A DNA stretch of 64,000 bases, from contig CM063509.1 in assembly GCA_032207245.1 (NCBI GenBank), positions 5,396,257-5,460,256 of the forward strand, in the 5' to 3' direction. This document shows, piece by piece, positions 54,852 to 64,000 of the stretch. The stretch's first letter is position 1. The number at the start of each line of letters is the position of its first letter. The notes beneath the pieces were generated by a model. It had not been told where the DNA came from, ran no database searches, and was given only the letters and a program-made list of their open reading frames with translations. The stretch comes from Pardosa pseudoannulata (Eukaryota > Arthropoda > Arachnida > Araneae > Lycosidae). A program made the translations under genes and the position numbers.

Positions 54852-55166
54852 AGGTATGGTACCCTTGGCAATGCTCAGCGAGGTGAATTTACTCCGAGCA
54901 AGCGAAGTTTTCCTTTTGCAGTTTGGCAACAACTCTTCTCGGTGCAAAGCATATATAGACGGCAACGTGTGCAGACAGCACTTCTCGCTGACCGCTAACT
55001 GACCGTCAAGACGGGCGTTGATGGTATGCCAGACGGTCATTGATGTCCAGTTTTATTTTAATTCTCCCTAGACACCACCATTGTATATAATTTGTATATA
55101 GTTTAATTAAATAAGGTCATTTTAGTTAAGCTTTTGTGCATCTTTTCCACCGTGGGAGTAAATCTC

Positions 55167-55168
<2 letters not shown>

Positions 55169-55215
<47 letters not shown>
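55169..55215. repeat. (AT)n microsatellite
   Basis: About 47 bp of alternating AT, preceded by a tgggag-taaat-ctccca hairpin. Confidence 0.95.
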
Positions 55216-55218
<3 letters not shown>

Positions 55219-55219
55219 T

Positions 55220-57210
55220 CAGAATGAACTCATAACTCTCGAGTTAAAAGCTAAAAACCTTGTACTTAAGTATTATATAAAAAGAAAAAGTATTCATAAC
55301 ATTAATTTTTCGATTTAGCGTTCGCGAATCAGCTGATGACTTGTTATAGTTCATGTTTGCAGATTTACTTTTTTCAATGCTCAGTATGGAGTACTATTTG
55401 TACTGTAATTTATTTATACTTTTTCTTTATTTTAAGTTTCAGTACTCAATATTTCAGTGCGACATTATTGAATTAGAAAAATCAAATCTGAATTAAAGCA
55501 TTTTTAATAGTCCTTTACTTTCCTCCTTTAATAGTTCTTATGTTTGTGTAGAAAAAATTTCAAGAACATAATCCTACTCTTTATTTTAGTAAATTGTCTT
55601 TGTTCTTCTATCCTCCAAAAAAGTTTTAAGTTTTATCTTTTGTGTTCTGGGATGCAAGAACGCAATTTTGCATTTTTGACTGAAAGAAAGAAAGGATTTG
55701 TGATTTTTTGTAGCGAAGTGTATAATTAAACCTAATTTTTTTTCCATAAACCTTTTTTTTACATTATATTCCAAAATACTTTTAAAACGTAACGTACTTT
55801 TATACGCATTGTTTCATATATAGTATATTATTTAACATTTTGTTGTTTTTTTTGTTATATCTATCTTATTTCTCGGTGTATAATTTTTGACCCGATTTAC
55901 TGCAGGATAATTGTAATATCCCGCTACGGTAAATTATCCGGTATAGTGGCAGGATATGCCGGATAACCGATACATCCCTAATTTATACTATATTTTCTCT
56001 TATTTAACCGCATTCTATTCTCTTTTAATTTATATATTTATATATCGCATTTTAATATTTTCTAATCTTACTTTTATTATAATTTTTCATTTACTTTTAT
56101 TATTTTTGAATTTATCTTATGCAACTGGCATATTGATTACTTATGTATTCATCATGAACCGCTCCCGTGTGAAATTTGTCACCTTACCTTTACTACCCTA
56201 CCTTACCTTTGGAGATATGTTCCACCGGATCAGTGGCTTAATTCAAAATTTTACTCATAGTTTCAACGAACATCCGACCGATAGCCATTCCCCCCGTTTC
56301 GTTGAGAATCTTCGTTCACGCTTGTTCCCTAAAACGAGTATGGGGTCGAAGCTTCGTTTTTCAACCAATCATATTCCTTTCGTAACGAAAAGTTTGAGCG
56401 GAGATTATTTGTACACAAACGCACGTGTGTATAGAGTAATAAGCTGTCTAGCTAGTTAGTGTTAAAAAAAAATAAATTTATTGGAAATAATAAAAAAATA
56501 TTGAACGCTAAATTAACTCTGGATTTTACTGCAAATGATAAAGAAGAATTGTAGAATGAATTAACAAAACTACTTAATGCCCATGGATTGGGACCCATCA
56601 AATCGGTATCAAAATGGAAAAAAGTATATTTCTACATACTATATTTTGACTATACTTGTTGCTGGATAAACTATCTTCAAATGAATGAGAGAATGATACA
56701 GACTTTGTCAAACTCGTGTTCAACGCCATTGGCAGTTATCCGTTTAAGAGAAAATTGAATCTAGAACCTATTATAAAATGAACTTAAACACTGTGTACGT
56801 ATTAGAATATACCTCAAGTAGTGGCGTACCCAGAAATTAATTTTGGGGGATGTATATTGTCATTGCCCTATGGAAAGGGCAAAAGGGGTTTGAGCTTCCT
56901 CCCCCCCATTTTGTAAAGTCAGTTCTTTCAACTCAATTTAACACTTAAATATGCAAATACAACACATGCATACATACATTTTTATCTCAGACCCTCTGTT
57001 GATTCCCGCAGAACATATTGGAAGTGGCCATAAATAATCGTTGTTGATTCATCACGTGACGCGAGTGGCGCCAAGAAAATGCGCGCGAAAAGGACATATT
57101 AATTTTTTTTTCTCTTGATTTTTGTTACTCTGCGTTATTCGAATATATTCTTGTACCACATTCAGTCGTGAAATCTTCACATAATGTCTGTAATTCGTTG
57201 TTCGTAACTA
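55220..57210. other. AT-rich stretch with a possible hAT-like end near 55.97 kb
   Basis: Around 55920-55978, tatccggtatagtggcagga then tatgccggataaccgataca and tcccta resembles the right terminus of a hAT-type element, but no left partner or duplication was found. A 167-codon open frame (55956-56459) has no recognisable domain and a tract of low-complexity hydrophobic residues; I do not call it a gene. Confidence 0.35.
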
Positions 57211-57222
57211 TCCCTATATTAA

Positions 57223-57456
57223 CCCTTTCGTGGGGCGTGGGAAGATTACTTCCCACCTACACGATCTTACAAAATCCACCTGAGGGGAGCGCAAAACCCA
57301 TTATAATATATTGGTCTTGTTATTGAAACGACGGGAAGATTGATTCCCGCTTCGGTTTTGCGCTGTCTGCAATTGTTCGATCGATTGAATAAAATTAACA
57401 GCTCTGTTTTGAAAGTTAGGAAACGTGGAATAAGACATACATGGCCCAGAAAAGGG
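57223..57456. mobile_element. piggyBac-type MITE (234 bp)
   Basis: TTAA at 57219-57222 and 57457-57460. Ends CCCTTTCGTGGGGC and, inverted, CCCTTTTCTGGGCC, the CCCTTT start typical of piggyBac. Inner ggcgtgggaagattacttcc and acgggaagattgattcccgc form a second repeated motif. Confidence 0.8.
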
Positions 57457-58439
57457 TTAAAGGATTTAAAGAATTTGAGGCATGTTTTTCCTTTTCGTCT
57501 GATTTTACTTGAATCTTCCGGAAGAGGTGAGTAGAAATTCGTTATTCTAAAGAAGTATAATGTAATTTCTAAGCTAGTATTTCGTTATATTCCTCTTTTA
57601 TTTGTAAGTCTACACCCCCCTCCTAAATTCTCTCATATACGCATCTATAATTGCCATGGAAAAATAGACTTCTTTAATTTAGTATTATCATTATGTAAAA
57701 AATAAAAAATGCATTATATCAATCTCATTTCTCCGTTGTAAAACTATTCACGATCTGATATCATTTTTACCACGTTATAAAAATTAGAAAAATTTGGCCA
57801 TTTAAGAAAAATAATAGAGATAGTACGAAAACAAAAATTTTTTACTTACCAGAATGGATAGAATCCTGTATCATTGAAAATTGGTAAATTACTATTTAAT
57901 AATCGAAAAAGGCAGTTGCAGTTTTAAAAAAAGGGTTAAAAATATTCGATTGCAATGCCATGAAAAAAATCTATTCGTATTAGTTTTTACAAATTTATAT
58001 TTATTCTCAACTTTAAAAAAAATATTTAAAACTTTATTTTCAGTTACAGGAATATTTGTATAGATATACAGAAAGCAGAGTCCGTTTAAACGCATTTCTG
58101 ATGGATTGTTTCTCGAATATTTTTTTACCTATTTCATGGTTGGCAACGATCTTTCAGCCGTGCATGTTGTCACTGGCAAAATGACTGAAAAGTTGATGGA
58201 TATTCGGGAAAATTTCTCAACTGCACTCTTGTAAAGCTTCTGTAGCAGTTAACCCCTCAAGATATTTTTTACAAAACCGAAATATTTCAAAATAATGTTC
58301 TTATTGTAGCATTATGGCATTTCTAAACTTAAAAAAAAGGAATACAAAATTTAAAATTTCTTTTTTCCCTTTCTTTTTTTAGTTTCGAGAAAAAAAAATC
58401 TTCGCTGGTATATATGTCCCTCTGCACCCCCTCCTGTGT

Positions 58440-58985
58440 ACGCCTTTGACCTCTAGTATATAATGTGTTATAACGCCAAGCGGTCTCGCTGTCTGTATGT
58501 CCGGTTGTCAGTCACACCCTAGTCATTTGGGTACGACTTCGCATGGGTTTCTTGGCAGGCAGCAAAGCGAGGATGTTAAATAATCAGATCCATGGACGTT
58601 TCAAACTTAACAAGGTGGATTTATTAAAACAAAAAAACATTTAAGGAAAAAAATAAATTATATGCACAGGCAACCTTTCCTCCAGACAAAAGATCACTCT
58701 AGATCAACCTACTCTCTCAGAGTTCAGCAGGGAGTCGCTCCCGCTTCTTTCCCAAACAGGAAACCTCGGTTTTAGGGGAGATCGACCCCCCCCCCTCTTT
58801 GACCCTCGTCCTTGGGGTAGCCGAAGCGCCCTTGGCCGACTGGGTCCGACAAAAGCAAAGTTCCTTTTCTCTGCCGAGGCGTTGATAGACAACACGCTTG
58901 ACAGCTCCAATTTTCCAATTGTTCGGCGTTTACAATGTTCGGCGTCTTACAATGAACAAAAGTTCGCTTTAACAGAGATGTACGC
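58440..58985. other. GC-rich repeat-like block (possible solo LTR)
   Basis: Begins near tgttataacgccaagcggtc and ends near ttcggcgtcttacaatgaac; the terminal GTTATAACGCC/GGCGTCTTAC pair and aatg on both sides suggest a retroelement-like boundary but are not conclusive. Markedly richer in GC than the flanks. No coding domain recognised in either strand. Confidence 0.3.
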
Positions 58986-58993
58986 GATGCTTA

Positions 58994-59645
58994 CGTAATG
59001 TATAAGGAATTTTTAAAAATCCACACCTGAAATCTACAAAATTGACCAAAACACAACTTAAAGGATTGAAGAAACTGAATCTGTGCAGGAGCTTGTAAAG
59101 TAGTTTTTCTGCCAAGACTCTAGGAGATCACTTTTTTCTTTGTATATCTCCACGGCTCCTTCCCTTCTTCCTGTCCCTATATTATTCGGCTTCGATATGA
59201 TTTTATCTTTTTCAACTAACTGAAAAGACCTTCACACGAAACTATCATTACAAGTAAGCATGGAAAAATGTCATTGCCAATGCTACTTGGACAAGCCAAG
59301 CACGTGTACCAGAGACCACGCGTATTAAGGCACAGGGGCGCACCTTCCGTTTGACGAACATAGCTAGGAAGAAAGAACCTCTTAGCTCAAGTGGGTCCTC
59401 GTAATTTAGAAGCAGTGACCGAAGAATATAGATACAGGAAAACGGGAAGGCGCCATAGAGATAACGTAAAGACGCAAGCGAAAGAAGTGATCTTCTAGAG
59501 CCTTGACAGAAAAACGACTTTACAGGCTTCTGCTCAGATTCAGTGTCTTCATTCCTCTTTTAATTTGTGTTCCGATTTTGTTTTTTAATTTGTCAATTCT
59601 GCAGATTTCAGGTGTGGATTTTTAAAAATTCCTTGTACGTTATAT
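58994..59645. mobile_element. Foldback element 1 (arms about 145-160 bp)
   Basis: Left arm about 58994-59137 and right arm about 59485-59645 are inverted copies: aaggaatttttaaaaatcca then cacctgaaatct at the outside, aaactgaatctgtgcagg and agtttttctgccaagactct further in, agatcactttttt innermost. Moderately diverged. The 350-bp centre has no recognised ORF. Target duplication not identified. Confidence 0.8.
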
Positions 59646-59847
59646 ACTTGAGGTCTATGCTAATACGTACGCAATGCTTAAGTTTTATTTTGTATTATGC
59701 TCTAGATTAAATTTTCTGTTAAACAGATAGCTGCAAATGGCCTTGAACATTAGTTCTACCAAGACACCAAGTCTGTATCATTCTTTAGGGAAGATGGGGA
59801 TTTGAATTTCCCACGCTGTGACGTCGCTACGCCAAGATTTAGCCAAT

Positions 59848-60510
59848 AACTATTATGTAGTCTCCACACTATGGCCAATTGTTCGCCACTTCCTGATGGT
59901 GACCTTGAACGATGGTTCACTGGTTGTATCCACACTTTGGGCCACTAAAGGAGCCAAGCGCGTGGATTCGTCCATAGGGGCAACTGCACACTTCAGTTGC
60001 GCATCTGACTGACTTTCATCTTTGGAGAAAAACCTCCTCCGAAGCCATCGTCCGCCAAGGCTATTTTATCGTATGCCGCCATCGACCACGATAAGCCATA
60101 CCCCTCTCCAGACAGTAGTAATGGCTTGCAGTGGACCATAGTATGTAGTAGCCTTTAAAACAGCAGCAGGGGTGACTCCTGCGTGCTGATAGTAGCTCCT
60201 CTAAAGACCCCTTCACACTATGGTCCACTACAAGCCATGACCACCGTCTGGAGAGGGGTATGGCTTATCGTGGTCGATGGCGGCATACGATAAAATAGCC
60301 TTGGCGGACGATGGCTTCGGAGGTGGTTTTTCTCCAAAGATGAAAGTCAGTCAGATGCGCAACTAAAGTGCGCAGTAGACCCTATGGACGAATCCATACT
60401 CTCGGTTCATATAGTGGCTCAGTGTGTGGATGCAACCCGTGAGCCATCGTTCTAGGTCATCATCAGGAAGTGGTGAACAATTGGCCATAGTGGGGAGGCT
60501 ACATAACAAG
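59848..60510. mobile_element. Foldback element 2: near-palindrome with 295-bp arms
   Basis: Arms 59848-60142 and 60217-60510 are inverted copies around a 74-bp centre. Matching blocks include actatggccaattgttc, ttgcgcatctgactgacttt, tggcttatcgtggtcgat (inverted aatcgaccacgataagcca-type text), and gcagtggaccatagt. Divergence rises toward the outer part. CAAGATTT occurs on both outer sides (59833-59840 and 60507-60514), a possible 8-bp duplication. No ORF of known type. Confidence 0.88.
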
Positions 60511-60879
60511 ATTTCCCTTTCGTACAGTGCGAGATCATACCTGTTTTAACCTTCGAGTAAGTCTTCCGCAGTTTGCAGTCACCAAGCAGAAAACCTCTAG
60601 CCTTGAGAACTTGGAAGAAATTGTGACCATGTGACTAAGCTATATTTGTGAGGGTGGCGTTCGATAAAAAAACATCTTTACAGTGCAAATAAAGTTTAAT
60701 AACATAAAATATTAGCTTGCACACAAAAATAATAAACAAAAATATAAAGTTAAACAAACCAAATCTACATAATTCAAAATAGTTAATACAATTAGGACCT
60801 GGGGAGGTCAAAGAGTTGCAGCGCCTCCGAAGTCCGTAAGGCCAACTGTTTTTGGGGAAGTCTTCTTTTTCGTGTGTGT

Positions 60880-60988
60880 TCTGACAGCATAGAAGTCTGT
60901 AGCCGTTCGGAATCGGCTTTAAGCTGTAGGTCCCAGTCTCACTAGCCCTCGTGTTGCAAGAAAGTAGACCGTAGCGCTCTAAACCAAA
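60880..60988 (+). mobile_element. tRNA-derived SINE, family 1 (3' part, copy G)
   Basis: Has gcatagaagtctgtagccgt, tcggaatcggctttaagctg, taggtcccagtctcactagc and the gaaagtagaccgtagcgctc end, but no tRNA-like head: 5'-truncated or rearranged. Confidence 0.82.
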
Positions 60989-60989
60989 C

Positions 60990-62080
60990 TTTGTTTCTAT
61001 TTGGAAATAAATCGTGTTCGTTGGGATAACGTTTGAATGCTTTTAGAAAACAGTCTGCACACGGATCGGCTTCCCTGCGACTAATATGCCCTTGGCAAAT
61101 ACATCCTTTGCCATGCCCTAGTTTTGGTTCCGAACCCATCGTTCAATTCCTTTTTTTCAAAACAAGCAGCTGCTTCAGAGAACTCTAAAATGTTGCAATG
61201 ACGTCAGAATATATATTAAATTTTCTGCCACTGTGTTTCTCCTTCAACATTGGAATCAGACAGAAATCGCATGGTGGGAGATCTGACCTGTAAAAGGGGG
61301 GGGATGTGGTATGATTGCAATATTGCATTTACTAAGATAATGCGGAACAGACATAGCGAAATGCAGGTAAACATAATCTTGATTTATCTTGATTTTATGT
61401 CCAGTTCTTTACCAGTCCACGACGCTTTCTCAATATGTGTTCTTGATATATGTTGTTGCAGTATTCCCCATTCGCAGAAATTTTTGGAAACATTGCATGC
61501 TGATAGATTACACCTTTATAATCACAGAAAATAATCCTTATGCTCTTTCCAGTAGATTTGGTTTATCTGATTTTTTTCGGAGACCGAAAATCATTGTATT
61601 TCCATACATTTCCTATGAACTTGATAAGGGGATCAAATCATTCACCTAAATTTCATCCCTTGTTTTGTAGTCTTTAAAAAATTCGGATTATTTTGAATCG
61701 TCTGTTTCCACTTACTACATTAGTGAATTCTTGTTTGCATTTGTTCTTAGTAAGATAACGAATTGTCCATCTGGAACAAACATGGCGAAGCCGTACATTG
61801 TAGCACAGAATGTGAAACATCAAGTTGAAATGTGAAATATGAAATTGAAATCTTAGTTAATGCCGCACGTGACATTCACCGATTTTCTTGCAAGATTGCT
61901 CAGACAGCGTTATTACTTCGATCATTCATAACATTTTGTGATCAACGAGGCTTAGGAAACAATTCTACAGGCAATCATCCTTTAAAAATTTTTTTTTTAA
62001 ATATCCGTATGCGATCTAAAAATTGTAGACTAATCAAAACATTGTTGTGTAAGCTTCTTTCATTAACTGCTTCTAGAGCT
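60990..62080. other. Intergenic stretch, no recognised gene
   Basis: Several short open frames on both strands (for example 61250-61534, 61389-61649 and 61832-62098 plus) carry no motif I can assign. A G-run (ggggggg) is at about 61297-61303. Confidence 0.55.
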
Positions 62081-63340
62081 ATTTTGCCGAAGCGATAGCA
62101 AGATGCAAGAGCACAACGCATTCCATTTTTTAAGTCTGAATCACTCACCTCCATTAAAATATAAAAATTTGCTTCATTTATAAGAACAATTCTTTTAAAC
62201 AAGCGCGAAACATGGAAAATAAAATCGTTTGTTTAGTTTAAAATATTTATAAACGTTCAGTTAACATTTTGAAAAAATCGTCTGTTCATTTATATATTAG
62301 TTTACTATGTAAAATAAATAAATAAAATAAAAATAAATAAATAAATGAAATAATTTTAAAAAGTCAGTTTTTAAATGCATTTATACAATTAACAATTATA
62401 CAATTAAATTTTTAAATGCATTTATACAATTTTAACAATTTATAATTGGAATCTAACTAACAATCTGCAATAATCCAGGTTTATTTAACATTTTTATTAC
62501 CTAGACCCAGTGACGTAGCTAAAGAAGAGAAAACTCGACTCAAGTCCCTCCCCTCTTCAATTTTATAATATTGAAATTTTCAATACCTTTTAAGTTTAAA
62601 ATTTTTTATAAAATATTAAGCGTCAGTTTCTTTTAAAAATTTAGTTTATATGTATTTCAATAGCTTTCTTGCGGGTAAGTAAAATTTAATTTCTTCTATT
62701 TGGTATTTTACCGAAGCGATAGCAAGATTTAAGAGCACAGCACATTCCATTTTTTTAAAGTCTGAATCACCCACCTCTATTAAAATATAAGAATTTGCTT
62801 CATTTAAGGCTTATAAGAACAGTTCTTTTAAACAACCACGAAACATGGAAAATAAAATCGTTTGCTTCGTTTAAAATATTTATAAACGTTAACATTTTGA
62901 AAAAAATCGTCTGTGCGTTTATTTACGTAGTTCACTTCGTAAAATAAATAAATAAATAAATAAAAATAAATAAATGGAATAATTTTTAAAAGTCAGTTTT
63001 TAAATGCATTTATACAATTAACAATTATACAATTAAATTTTTAAATGCATTTATACAATTTTAACAATTTATACTTGGAATCTAACCAACAATCTGTAAT
63101 AATTCAGGTTTATTTAACATTTTTATTACCTAGACCCAGGGACGTAGCTGAAAGGGAGGGGGGGGGGCTCGACTCAAGCCTCTCCCCACTTTAATTTTAT
63201 AATGTTAAAATTTCCAATATCTTTTAAGTTTAAATTTTTTTGTATAAAATATTAAGCTTCAGTTTTTTTAAAAAATTTAGTTTATATGTGTTTCAATAGC
63301 TATCTTGCCGGTAAGTAAAATTTCATTCCTTCTACTTGGT
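62081..63340. repeat. Tandem duplication, about 625-bp unit, two copies
   Basis: Copies about 62081-62705 and 62706-63340 share, in order, ccgaagcgatagcaaga, gtctgaatca-c-cacctc, aacatggaaaataaaatcgt, an (AAAT)n block, ttaaatgcatttatacaatt, ttattacctagacccag and tagtttatatgt. Each contains its own inner duplicate of the ttaaatgcatttatacaatt line. Several indels and a G-run expansion separate them. Confidence 0.9.
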
Positions 63341-63432
63341 ACCGATATTTTGTGTTTTTTAAAATATATTACTGAATATTAAGAATTTAAAGTGATTAAA
63401 ATGTTGTTCTAATCACAAAATAAGCTATAAAT

Positions 63433-63758
63433 TGGACATAATACTTTATCGAGCGGAGAAATATTCACCATAGAAGCCGTTTTCTTATTCATCCTATTAT
63501 TTTACGGACCATTGTGGATTCCGTGCGAATCAATCAATTTTAACATCGAGTTATGACAAAAAAGTTTGGAATATCCAGACTTTGACAAATGACTCATCGA
63601 GACTTCGACAAATGACAAATGTCTTTTCACCTCTAGAGTCTTGTCAAAGAACTTAAAAAAATATTTTTGTAAAATGAGATGAACTTTTTATTTTATGATG
63701 AATAGAAAAAAAATCTTCTATGTTGAATATTTCTCCGCTCGAAAAAGTACTATGTCCA
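63433..63758. repeat. Inverted repeat (44-bp arms) with flanking direct repeats
   Basis: Arms 63433-63476 (tggacataatactttatcga...) and 63715-63758 are inverted copies with about four differences. Partly overlapping them, about 63497-63590 and 63808-63900 form a direct repeat (gtgcgaatcaatca, ttaacatc, agttatga). Probably the remains of a mobile element. Confidence 0.75.
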
Positions 63759-64000
63759 GTTCATGACTGAAATTTTTATTTCATTTGTGATTTGAATTAC
63801 ATTTTAATCGTCATTTTGCGGTCCAATGTGGAATTCGTGCGAATCAATCAAATTTAACATCAAGTTATGAACAAGAAGTTGGAAATATCTCATTCAGACT
63901 TGTTTCTCACAATTCCCAACTGCAAGTAACGCCATCTAGTGAAAAGATAGTAAAAAATAAATTGGATTAATGGAATAAATTTTTTTTTATATCAGATAAA

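Noticed and set aside
54582..55040. Minus-strand open frame of 152 codons
   Set aside because: Runs across the (TA)n(GT)n microsatellite; composition is Ile/Tyr/Thr/His repeats. Same for the overlapping plus-strand frames.
55956..56459. Plus-strand open frame of 167 codons with hydrophobic first half
   Set aside because: Low-complexity hydrophobic part comes from AT-rich DNA; no domain, no plausible splice or start context, and it begins within a possible transposon end.
58704..58910. Minus-strand open frame of 68 codons in GC-rich DNA
   Set aside because: Open because of base composition inside a repeat-like block; no recognisable motif.
1..64000. CRISPR arrays, operons, bacterial promoters or phage genes
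   Set aside because: The window is eukaryotic; spaced direct repeats seen here are minisatellites or tandem duplications.

Overview
The window is animal nuclear DNA, very AT-rich, with long introns, many microsatellites and a dense, mostly dead transposable-element load. No bacterial features (operons, ribosome binding sites, CRISPR arrays, rRNA) are seen. The mix of mariner, piggyBac, hAT, pogo-like, Harbinger, Helitron, Jockey-like LINE and tRNA-derived SINE sequences, together with one metazoan gene, suggests an arthropod. An arachnid is my guess, not something the sequence proves. GENE: one protein-coding gene is well supported, an orthologue of EBAG9/RCAS1 on the + strand. It has four coding exons (4652-4807, 13956-14132, 17964-18047, 24659-24898), all joined in phase 0, giving a 218-residue protein: N-terminal membrane anchor, acidic middle, C-terminal charged coiled coil. 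Its introns (9.1, 3.8 and 6.6 kb) are filled with transposon remnants, and its 3' flank carries a tandem duplication that doubles a candidate poly(A) signal. LAYOUT: 1-3450 is repeat-bearing intergenic DNA with an inverted repeat pair. A hAT fossil (3463-4267) lies just before the first coding exon. Intron 1 holds a LINE fragment, a three-level nest of elements (6821-9702), a Jockey-like LINE split by a SINE, a pogo-like element and a TTAA-flanked inverted-repeat element. Intron 2 holds a mariner-superfamily element with long terminal repeats and members of two short families with 6-bp and 5-bp target duplications. Intron 3 holds a TTAA element, a 100-bp minisatellite interrupted by a transposon, a hAT fossil and the 3' end of a LINE. 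From 26.4 to 42 kb lie a deleted mariner, SINEs, MITEs and an unassigned exon-like ORF (27741-28066). From 42 to 58 kb lie two piggyBac-type elements, a Helitron containing another inverted-repeat element and a minisatellite, a Harbinger fossil, a Mutator-like element with a 9-bp target duplication, and a small piggyBac-type MITE. From 58 to 64 kb are two long foldback structures, a 625-bp tandem duplication and a final inverted repeat. FUNCTIONAL PICTURE: only EBAG9 looks like a live gene. Everything else is best read as mobile-element sediment whose boundaries can often be fixed to the base by target-site duplications. No new multi-gene system is visible. The most unusual items are the base-exact transposon nest, several compact families with diagnostic duplication lengths, and the foldbacks near 59-60.5 kb.
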